Origin: Glaciecola sp965658765
GTDB lineage: Bacteria > Pseudomonadota > Gammaproteobacteria > Enterobacterales > Alteromonadaceae
Assembly: GCA_965658765.1 (NCBI GenBank)
Contig: CBFHTO010000059.1
Span: 1 to 22,386, forward strand
Direction of reading: 5' to 3'
Length of the DNA stretch: 22,386 bases
The position numbers were made by a program, and so were the translations under genes. Shown in pieces: positions 16,376-22,386 of this stretch (within the stretch, counting starts at the first letter, position 1; each line of letters begins with the position of its first letter). The notes beneath the pieces were generated by a model, which was not told where the DNA came from, searched no databases, and was given only the letters and a program-made list of their open reading frames with translations.

Positions 16376-17429
16376 AATACTCGACTTATACATTGCCAGG
16401 ACATTGCTTGGCACGGTCGCAGTGACGCTTTCAGTATTAGTGGGCTTAAGCGCACTAATTAAATTTGTTGAACAACTTCGGCGAGTTGGGCAAGGTGATT
16501 ATGACATGACCTTAGCTGGTTTTTATGTACTGCTTAGCCTTCCTCGAGAAGTCGAGTTGTTTTTGCCAATGGCGACTTTATTGGGAGCTCTTATTGGCAT
16601 GGGGATTCTAGCCCAGAGCAGTGAATTAGTGGTTATGCAATCTGCTGGTTTATCAAGAAAAAGCATTACCTTTAGTGCGATGAAGTCAATCGTATTAGTG
16701 ATAATAGCGATCATGGCCTTAGGCGAATGGGTAACACCTCAAAGCGAAGCAAAAGCGAAGCAACTTCGCTCGCAAGCTCTGTCCGGAGGCAGTCTATTGA
16801 CTGGGGACTCAATTACTTGGGCAAAGGACGGCAATGACTTCGTAAGTATTAAGCAAGTTGTTGACCAAAACACGTTAAGGGATATTAGCATCTATAAGTT
16901 CGACGACGCTCTCAGCTTGACAGAAATTATGCGTGCAGACCAAGCAAGCTTTGATGATCAAAATTGGCGCCTGACAAGCGTACAAACAATTACTTTAGAC
17001 ACCAATCAGATCAAAAATAATTTTGTCGAAGACTACATCTGGCAAAGTAGCATTACGCCAGATAAATTGGGTATTGTCGCAATAAAGCCAGAGGCGCTCT
17101 CAATTTCTGGACTAAGTGAATATGTCGCCTACCTTGACAATAACGGTCAAGACTCATCGCGTTATGAGCTGGCCCTATGGAGAAAAATCCTTCAACCTTT
17201 TTCAGTTGCAGTGATGTTGTTACTGGCAATGAGCTTTATATTTGGTCCCTTGCGTTCAGTCACAATGGGTGCAAGAACCATTATGGGTGTTCTCGCAGGA
17301 TTCGGCTTTTTCGTATCAAACGAGATGTTCGGTCAAGTAGCTCTGGTGTTTCAACTGCCCCCGATCGTTGGTGCTATATTCCCAAGTGCATTGTTTGCAG
17401 CGATTGCAACGTATCTTTTAAAGAGATAA
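16368..17429 (+). CDS. lptG: LPS export ABC transporter permease LptG
   Basis: LptG is the partner permease of LptF in lipopolysaccharide export. The 353-residue protein shows the LptG pattern: N-terminal ILDLYIARTLLGTV, a membrane helix to about 35, the coupling loop SSELVVMQSAGLSRKSI (about 83-99), a periplasmic beta-jellyroll (about 130-265) and C-terminal helices around KILQPFSVAVMLLLAMSFIFGPLRS. It starts inside the lptF stop region and is very probably translated by coupling. The gene ends 77 nt before a converging RDD gene. A weak 7-bp hairpin at 17455-17474 lies between them but lacks a T-run. Confidence 0.95.
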   Translation: MFKILDLYIARTLLGTVAVTLSVLVGLSALIKFVEQLRRVGQGDYDMTLAGFYVLLSLPREVELFLPMATLLGALIGMGILAQSSELVVMQSAGLSRKSITFSAMKSIVLVIIAIMALGEWVTPQSEAKAKQLRSQALSGGSLLTGDSITWAKDGNDFVSIKQVVDQNTLRDISIYKFDDALSLTEIMRADQASFDDQNWRLTSVQTITLDTNQIKNNFVEDYIWQSSITPDKLGIVAIKPEALSISGLSEYVAYLDNNGQDSSRYELALWRKILQPFSVAVMLLLAMSFIFGPLRSVTMGARTIMGVLAGFGFFVSNEMFGQVALVFQLPPIVGAIFPSALFAAIATYLLKR

Positions 17430-17506
17430 GCAAGAGCTCTATTACTCGAAGCGCGTAAACGTCTTCTCGTTTGCATATACGATTATGTATTTATAGAAAC
17501 TAAATT

Positions 17507-18010
17507 TTACCAATTTTTATGATGATTTTGCTCTTTTGTAAGCACGAGCATCTGAATCGAAGAAACCCTATCTTGCAAAGCAAGTTTATTTTTAAAGTCA
17601 AATAGAACAAGTAAAGTACCAAGTCCTCCTAAACTCGCTAATAATCTAAGGAGCAAACGCCCATATGTGATTGGTTTGTCGTCATCGTCATGCAAGCGAT
17701 AGAGGCGTAAACGCCATGCTCGCATACCGAGAGTTTGACCACCATGTTTCCAAAAATAGAGGAAGAAGCATGCTACCCAAATCCCAACCCAGACTTGTAT
17801 AACAGCTTGGTAATACACAGAGTTCTGAATAAGGTCGTTAACATGTTCATAGTTGCCTTTCGATAAAATATCATTTTCTAGCAAACCAGTGATTACTGCT
17901 GTGACGATGATTGCAGAAAGCAGTCCTACTGCAACGGCGATTAAGCTATCGTAAATAATTGCTGCGAAACGTCTAACAAAACCAGCACGAATATATTTTT
18001 GCTCTTCCAT
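17507..18010 (-). CDS. RDD family membrane protein
   Basis: This 167-residue inner-membrane protein has an RDD domain, named for conserved Arg and Asp residues in membrane helices. Family features are FVRRFAAIIYDSLIAV (about 11-26, Arg and Asp in the first helix), a second membrane helix near 70-86, and GGQTLGMRAWRLRLYR (about 90-105). A third helix is near 122-140. The short DDDD stretch at about 108-111 is unusual in composition but lies in a loop. Some RDD proteins have been linked to ion exchange; nothing here decides the function. A gene of this family next to lptG and converging with it is a common arrangement in marine gammaproteobacteria, as far as I recall. Confidence 0.87.
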   Translation of the reverse strand: MEEQKYIRAGFVRRFAAIIYDSLIAVAVGLLSAIIVTAVITGLLENDILSKGNYEHVNDLIQNSVYYQAVIQVWVGIWVACFFLYFWKHGGQTLGMRAWRLRLYRLHDDDDKPITYGRLLLRLLASLGGLGTLLVLFDFKNKLALQDRVSSIQMLVLTKEQNHHKNW

Positions 18011-18120
18011 AACCCAATATGATCAATAAATTTAAACTTGAGTTTATCATTAATTAATTAGCTAACCGGACAATATTCAATCAACCAATCGAAATAAAGA
18101 GGAATAAATGTAAATAACAC

Positions 18121-18148
18121 TTGATAGAACCGTTTAGCTAGTTATAAT
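18121..18148 (+). promoter_or_regulatory. Strong sigma-70 promoter of tRNA-Leu
   Basis: TTGATA (18121-18126) and a consensus TATAAT (18143-18148) are 16 nt apart, with transcription expected near 18154-18156. A perfect 8-bp hairpin (AGCTTCTT/AAGAAGCT, 18151-18169) straddles this point, about 11 nt before the mature tRNA 5' end. Confidence 0.7.
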
Positions 18149-18180
18149 TCAGCTTCTTCGAAAGAAGCTCCAATAACACT

Positions 18181-18267
18181 GCCAGAGTGGCGAAATTGGT
18201 AGACGCAGCGGATTCAAAATCCGCCGCCCGTGAGGGTGTGCCGGTTCAAGTCCGGCCTCTGGTACCA
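18181..18267 (+). tRNA. tRNA-Leu (anticodon CAA)
   Basis: The 87-nt gene folds as a class II tRNA. The acceptor stem GCCAGAG pairs with CTCTGGT (one G-U pair), followed by discriminator A and an encoded CCA at 18265-18267. The anticodon stem GCGGA/TCCGC encloses loop TTCAAAA, with anticodon CAA at 18215-18217, reading UUG. A long variable arm (CGCCCGTGAGGGTGTG region) and a T-arm with TTCAAGT are present. It corresponds to E. coli leuX, a frequent integration site for islands, but no integrase or repeated 3' end is seen here. The convergent GGDEF gene ends 5 nt downstream. Confidence 0.97.
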
Positions 18268-18272
18268 TAACT

Positions 18273-20453
18273 CTATATCTCAATGTAATTTGATTGATTA
18301 CGACCTTTCTCCTTGCTTATATACAGTTGTTCATCCGCCATTGAAATTAAATCGTCTACCGAACAATCAAATTTATTTTTCACACAGATTGCACCACAAC
18401 TTACAGTAAATGGTATTTCGTAGTCATTAAAGTAAACAGCTAGGTTTTCCGCTTCTTTTAAGATCTTATCGATGTGAGTAATATGCTCATGTAACTTACC
18501 ACGGCAAAAAATAAGTGCAAACTCGTCCCCACCGTACCTTGCTACAATATCTGTATCCCGCTGACACATGCGTAATAAAAGTTTAGAAATCGCTTTTATA
18601 CAGGCGTCTCCAGCTTGATGACCAAAGTTATCATTGATACGCTTAAAATGGTCGATATCAATCAATACTAGAGTGTAGGGTAGTTTATTTAACGCACAGT
18701 ATTTAACCGTATTACTGCCCAGAGCATCAAATGCGCCTCTGTTGTATACACCACTTAGCTTGTCTGTTTGAGATAACTTGAAGAGTTCCTTATTGACCTC
18801 TTTTAATTCTCTTGTTTTTTCGTCAACCTTTTTCGCAAGTTCAGATTGAAAGTTTTTGGATATCGTAAAAGCTTCAACAAAGTTCTTAGTTAAATTATTG
18901 GTTTCCTTACTAAAACTAGACTCTTCGATTAATCGTTTCTTTTTTATCTCCCCATTTATGAAACTTTGTAGATTAGCAATCGGCTGAGTGACTGTTTTTG
19001 CTAGCCTTGTTGCAAAGAGTCCTATAAACAATAGACTCAACAAAATGCCGCTTAATACATAAATTAAATACTTTTTAATTCCATCAAACAATACGTCAGG
19101 CGAACGTAAAGCGTAAACTTGCCAATTGTTGTTTGTATTCAGCATGTGGTAGAGGTACTGATCGCCATCAATTTCCAGAACATTAATTTCTTTTACAAGA
19201 GGGTTCGAGGATTCGACTAAATTGAAGGCATCTTGCGTTTTAAGCTTCAATCCATCAGACCTATACACAGTGGAGTTCACAAAATCAGTTATGATAATTC
19301 TAATGCCGCTTGACTCAATTGAGCCTATTAAGTTGAGTTCGATTAAATCATCTAATTTAACGGCAGATTGCACTAAGCCATCGAACTTCCCATCATTAAG
19401 TATGGGAGCAGTAATAGCCACTATATCTAGTTCGCCTAATCCTCTGCCTTTGAGTGATTTTGATACTGCAGGCAAAAGTGTTTGCCTTGTTTGTTTATAA
19501 TATTCTCTATGAGAAATATTTAATGTCGGGAGTCTGCTAATAATTTCGGAATATTTTAACGGCGCTGCAAACAATATATTTGCTTTTGCGTCTACTATCA
19601 CCATGCTTTCAATTAAACTGTTTGTATCAGCTACATTGTTCAAAACAGACTGCCAGCTTGATGTGTCTTTTTGATTTTGAATAACTTCAACTGTAGCGGT
19701 CAAGGTCTTGATACGCTCGTTTAAACGCCGTTCGATGCTTTGCGAAACTAATTTACTCGTTTGGCTAAGCTCATTCGACAAATTTTGTTCTGTTTGTGCG
19801 GTAGTAAACCAAATAAACCCTAAAGCCACTGAAAAGAGAGGTAGAACTACAGTGATACTTTTTAGTTCGAACACAATATGTGAAAAGTTGTTTATCGGAT
19901 GTTTATAAGCTCTATAAGAGCTATTACTTGGTAAAAGCCAATATAAAAGTATAACGACTAAGATAGATACTAAACTACCGAGAACCATAGTAAGGGCAAC
20001 AAATAAGGATGACTCAATATTGCGTGTCAACGTAAAATAACTCATCAACGCCAAGCTCGGAAAAGTCACTATGGCCGCAATGAACAAACTGCCAGAAAGT
20101 AGGTTTAACTTTGTTTTCATCAAGGTAAAAAACGCAATTACAGTCAAAAGATAATTAACATAAGACACTAATTGCTCATTAACTAGAAATTGTGAAAATA
20201 AAGAAATGAGGACTATTGAAAAGAAATAGGGCCCAGGCAAAATTAAGGCCGCTAAGAGTACAAAAATTAAACTAAAATGAACGCCAATGTCGCCAAAGAA
20301 AACAAATGGGAATAACGAATCAGATGCGAAAACGCCAACGGTAAGGAAAACGAATAACGCTACTTTACGTTTTAGGTCTAGAACTGCATCTGGCGAGGGT
20401 GTTGAAGCCAAAAATATAATACCTTTAATAATTCGCATACTACTTAATTGCAT
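18273..20453 (-). CDS. Membrane-bound diguanylate cyclase (GGDEF) with extracytoplasmic sensor
   Basis: This 726-residue protein probably makes cyclic-di-GMP in response to an external signal. The N-terminal part (about 28-180) is a multi-helix membrane region resembling MASE-type sensors. Another helix (about 198-217) leads into a predicted periplasmic sensor (about 220-470, Cache-like: SMVIVDAKANILFAAP, DIVAITAPILNDGKFDG). A membrane helix near 470-492 is followed by a HAMP-like linker and coiled coil (about 500-565). The GGDEF domain (about 566-726) has an intact active site GGDEF at 641-645 and the RxxD inhibitory site at 632-635, five residues upstream, so product feedback inhibition is expected. 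The start ATG 20453 is preceded by a weak AAG-rich site; ATG 20438 is an alternative. It is transcribed alone, 211 nt after the DUF2797 gene. Confidence 0.92.
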   Translation of the reverse strand: MQLSSMRIIKGIIFLASTPSPDAVLDLKRKVALFVFLTVGVFASDSLFPFVFFGDIGVHFSLIFVLLAALILPGPYFFSIVLISLFSQFLVNEQLVSYVNYLLTVIAFFTLMKTKLNLLSGSLFIAAIVTFPSLALMSYFTLTRNIESSLFVALTMVLGSLVSILVVILLYWLLPSNSSYRAYKHPINNFSHIVFELKSITVVLPLFSVALGFIWFTTAQTEQNLSNELSQTSKLVSQSIERRLNERIKTLTATVEVIQNQKDTSSWQSVLNNVADTNSLIESMVIVDAKANILFAAPLKYSEIISRLPTLNISHREYYKQTRQTLLPAVSKSLKGRGLGELDIVAITAPILNDGKFDGLVQSAVKLDDLIELNLIGSIESSGIRIIITDFVNSTVYRSDGLKLKTQDAFNLVESSNPLVKEINVLEIDGDQYLYHMLNTNNNWQVYALRSPDVLFDGIKKYLIYVLSGILLSLLFIGLFATRLAKTVTQPIANLQSFINGEIKKKRLIEESSFSKETNNLTKNFVEAFTISKNFQSELAKKVDEKTRELKEVNKELFKLSQTDKLSGVYNRGAFDALGSNTVKYCALNKLPYTLVLIDIDHFKRINDNFGHQAGDACIKAISKLLLRMCQRDTDIVARYGGDEFALIFCRGKLHEHITHIDKILKEAENLAVYFNDYEIPFTVSCGAICVKNKFDCSVDDLISMADEQLYISKEKGRNQSNYIEI

Positions 20454-20503
20454 AAAACTTATCTTTTTCTCATGCCAAATGCTATCACACCAATTTAAAT
20501 ACC

Positions 20504-20532
20504 GTTACACTTTCGATAATCAATTTGCTCAA
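20504..20532 (-). promoter_or_regulatory. Candidate promoter for the diguanylate cyclase gene
   Basis: On the minus strand TTGAGC (20527-20532) and TGTAAC (20504-20509) are separated by 17 nt, about 50 nt before the start codon. Both boxes match four of six consensus positions. Confidence 0.35.
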
Positions 20533-20664
20533 AAAATGATCTTAATCAGTGTTACATAAGCAGAGATGTTGCCTAAGAGGATAACAGATATTAACGCTAC
20601 AAAATGATTGCAAATAACTCACCTTAGCAAGCTACCTTAGTTACCAATCCCTTAAATGAATAAA

Positions 20665-21501
20665 CTAAAATGATACTCTAAGCTTATAGCCTGTATATTT
20701 GCGCATGTTGATAACACGGTTTTCATCTAGCAAGAGATATTGCCCCTTTATTCCCACAAGAGTACCTGTAAATTTACCTTCCCTATCTAAATTGATGGAT
20801 GAAATTTTTTCTGGATAGGTATTAACTGGATAGCTGATCTTGCGAACATGAGAATCTAATGTCTGAACGGCCTGAATTCCATATTCAGCCTGCAAAGCTT
20901 TTATGTCTTCAGAAACGTGTTCAAGCAACTGGTCGCGTTTTGTAACTAAATCAAGATTTTCGCCCTCGCCCTTTAACATTAAACGCCAATTAGTTTTATC
21001 CCCTATAAATTTAGAGATCTTTATTTCTAATAAGCCACTCAAGAGCCTTTCGCTTACGCATAGAATCGGTAATGCTTGTGTTGCTCCTTGGTCTATCCAT
21101 CTAGAAGATACATCATCGCTCACATGCCTAGTAATTCCTACTTTAATCTGTCCGGTGTTAGCAAGATAAACATAGTGACTCTGTAAACAATGGTTTTCTC
21201 CCCAACTAGAGTCTCTGCAGGTTCCTTCATGATAATGACATTTTTCTGGTTTAATAATACAGCTGTCGCATTGTGCGAGACTTCTAACACAAACGAAACA
21301 ATAACCTTGATTGAAACTTTTCTTGGTTTTTCTGTTGCAGTGCACACAGTTAATGATCCCATCATAGTCCATGCTTATCGTCTTACCTATAAGCTGATTC
21401 ATATTGATAAGATGTTCTCCAACCGGTAATTGATATTGCGCGGTTGACTGTTCGTTTACACCTACCTTCATCTTAGCAATACTACCTGCAAAAACGCCCA
21501 T
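20665..21501 (-). CDS. DUF2797 family protein with cysteine clusters
   Basis: This 278-residue protein matches the DUF2797 family as I know it: YQLPVGEHL (about 23-31), INCVHCNRKTKKSFNQGYC (about 50-68) with paired cysteines, AQCDSCIIKPEKCHYHEGTCR (about 76-96), WGENHC, and YVYLANTGQIKVGITR (about 110-125), which resembles the first part of a GIY-YIG-like core. WIDQGATQALPI follows. The eight or more conserved Cys and His residues suggest zinc binding. The biochemical role is unknown. The start is set at ATG 21501, with GGA 7 nt upstream; an in-frame TTG at 21513 has no ribosome binding site. No terminator with a T-run is seen after the stop. Confidence 0.87.
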   Translation of the reverse strand: MGVFAGSIAKMKVGVNEQSTAQYQLPVGEHLINMNQLIGKTISMDYDGIINCVHCNRKTKKSFNQGYCFVCVRSLAQCDSCIIKPEKCHYHEGTCRDSSWGENHCLQSHYVYLANTGQIKVGITRHVSDDVSSRWIDQGATQALPILCVSERLLSGLLEIKISKFIGDKTNWRLMLKGEGENLDLVTKRDQLLEHVSEDIKALQAEYGIQAVQTLDSHVRKISYPVNTYPEKISSINLDREGKFTGTLVGIKGQYLLLDENRVINMRKYTGYKLRVSF

Positions 21502-21513
21502 TAATTTGTCCAA

Positions 21514-21806
21514 GTCTAAATTTGAGATATATGAATGATACTGTAAGCCCGAGTGAAAACAATAAGCAATGAGCGATAACGCTATCTTGAATTAATAAGA
21601 ATCCTATTCTTCTTACGTAGTTTTTCAAACGTAACCAATTTTACTAAAATAAGATCTAATATTTTTTTGTTTTTATTACTTTTTCTATGCAAAAGAACAC
21701 TCTTTTGGCTTAGTTAGTTTTTTTCGAACAATTAGGAGTAAAGGCTCGATAAAGTTTGATTGTTAGTAGTTCGAATGTTGGTTATTTTCGTGTAGAAGGG
21801 GGATGT
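21514..21806. other. Intergenic control region between divergent DUF2797 and 67-residue genes
   Basis: This AT-rich stretch of about 290 nt holds no open frame I would call a gene. Structures seen are AAGAAT-CCT-ATTCTT (21597-21611) and a perfect 7-bp hairpin CAAAAGA-ACAC-TCTTTTG (21690-21707), with seven T beginning 11-12 nt later. No clear promoter boxes could be assigned. Confidence 0.4.
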
Positions 21807-22010
21807 ATGGACTTTGTTGATAAAAAATTAGAAGAATTAAAAACCGAGGCTGCAATGCTCGCAGAGCGTTGCAACGAGATTGGCGACCACAAGACTCAAC
21901 AGTTGATGTTAGAGGTTGTAGAAATGCTCGAAGTAACTCACCACACCTTCCTAGGCAATGCTTTAAAGACCATCTCTTCATCTTTGATTGGTGAAAAGCA
22001 AAAACATTAA
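21807..22010 (+). CDS. Unknown 67-residue helical protein
   Basis: I do not recognise this small protein. The start ATG 21807 is preceded by AAGGGGGA at ideal distance, one of the strongest ribosome binding sites in the window; the frame is open from TTG 21756 but that extension is not needed. The protein is predicted to be nearly all helical: an acidic/basic amphipathic start DFVDKKLEELKTEAAMLAERCNEIG is followed by KTQQLMLEVVEMLEVTHHTF and a serine-rich turn, ending in a basic tail GEKQKH. It has one cysteine (about residue 23) and no signal peptide or membrane segment. It is likely cytoplasmic. It stands alone between divergent DUF2797 and a DUF3010-like gene 354 nt downstream. Confidence 0.65.
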   Translation: MDFVDKKLEELKTEAAMLAERCNEIGDHKTQQLMLEVVEMLEVTHHTFLGNALKTISSSLIGEKQKH

Positions 22011-22364
22011 CTATTAGCATATATACTTTTGTCTAATTTTCAACATTTATTTTCTCACTATACCTTACTGTATTCATGCTGCTTAATGTGCAATCACTTG
22101 TCATTAATTAGGGCTACCTCCTGTGATTAGGGCGAGAATTTAAAACTATACTTGATCTAGACTATTCTATACTTTTTATGAGCTAAAAATATAGATACTA
22201 AACCTCTGTTCCTTATGTACAATAACCGGATGAACGATTTAAGACCATTTACTACGGTCAATATCTAGCACGAAAAAGTTGGGTTGCAAACAGTACTCCT
22301 ACATCCATAATAAAACTTAAAAAAGTTGATAAACAACCAAGACTCAAAAACCTAAGGTAATGTA
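22011..22364. other. Intergenic region before the DUF3010-like gene
   Basis: No open reading frame worth calling is seen in these 354 nt. Present are a direct repeat of ATTAGGGC (22107-22114 and 22126-22133), a loose inverted pair AATCAC/GTGATT bracketing much of it, and a candidate promoter at the far end. No terminator with a clear stem and T-run follows the 67-residue gene. Confidence 0.4.
22284..22311 (+). promoter_or_regulatory. Candidate promoter for the DUF3010-like gene
   Basis: TTGCAA (22284-22289) and CATAAT (22306-22311) are separated by 16 nt and lie 53 nt before the start codon. Predicted by eye. Confidence 0.4.
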
Positions 22365-22386
22365 ATGAAAGTATGCGGTATCGAGA
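22365..22386 (+). CDS. Start of a probable DUF3010 family protein (cut by window end)
   Basis: Only seven codons are inside the window (MKVCGIE). AAGG lies 7 nt before the ATG. The M-[KR]-V-C-G-[IV]-E opening is what I remember of DUF3010 proteins in Alteromonadales and Vibrio, but so few residues make this a tentative call. The rest of the gene lies beyond 22386. Confidence 0.5.

Noticed and set aside
17455..17474. Hairpin after lptG as a terminator
   Set aside because: Seven pairs with one G-U and a 6-nt loop, but no T-run on either side and no G-C-rich stem.
18181..18267. tRNA-Leu(CAA) as an integration site with a genomic island
   Set aside because: No integrase, no second copy of the tRNA 3' end and no composition shift are seen downstream; the next genes are an ordinary diguanylate cyclase and a DUF2797 gene.
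20621..20640. Direct repeat ACCTTAG twice, downstream of the DUF2797 gene
   Set aside because: Only seven bases, 13 nt apart, with no further copies noticed; it is compatible with chance.

Overview
The window is a compact, chromosomal stretch (roughly 40% GC by eye) of a gammaproteobacterium, most likely a marine member of the Alteromonadales. The evidence is gene content and order: a divergent lptF-lptG / pepA-holC-valS block, an RDD gene converging on lptG, rraB, a DUF2797 gene, and what looks like the start of a DUF3010 gene. The protein sequences are close to those of Escherichia coli and Pseudomonas as I remember them. I see no insertion sequence, prophage, integrase or CRISPR array.

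Layout. 1-1760: a btuF-like vitamin B12 binding protein and a rhodanese lipoprotein, on the plus strand. 1765-4481: tyrS (minus) divergent from an M23 murein endopeptidase (plus). 4504-7143: an SRPBCC/AHSA1 protein and a D-2-hydroxyacid dehydrogenase, divergent around a 15-bp palindrome, then an HPt/HD-GYP signalling protein that overlaps the dehydrogenase tail to tail. 7279-10205: plsC, rraB and an ECF-type sigma factor fused to a large membrane domain. 10285-15046: the minus-strand operon pepA-holC-valS, ending in a good intrinsic terminator. 15269-18010: lptF-lptG, overlapping by 8 nt, converging on an RDD membrane protein. 18121-18267: tRNA-Leu(CAA) with a strong promoter. 18273-21501: a membrane diguanylate cyclase and a DUF2797 protein, both minus. 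21807-22386: a 67-residue unknown protein and the truncated start of a DUF3010-like gene.

Most genes are housekeeping: translation (tyrS, valS, tRNA-Leu), replication (holC), envelope building (plsC, lptF, lptG, M23 endopeptidase), RNA decay control (rraB), peptide turnover (pepA) and cobalamin uptake (btuF). Two proteins belong to cyclic-di-GMP signalling: an intact GGDEF enzyme with an inhibitory site, and a divergent HD-GYP protein with an N-terminal phosphotransfer domain.

The most striking anomaly is in tyrS. The class I aminoacyl-tRNA synthetase HIGH motif, normally His-Leu-Gly-His in this subgroup, reads only Gly-His; an in-frame His-Leu pair is missing while everything around it is conserved. 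The second notable item is the sigma factor, whose C-terminal half is a membrane region with eight tandem pentads ending in Gly. No complete, clearly new multi-gene system is visible.
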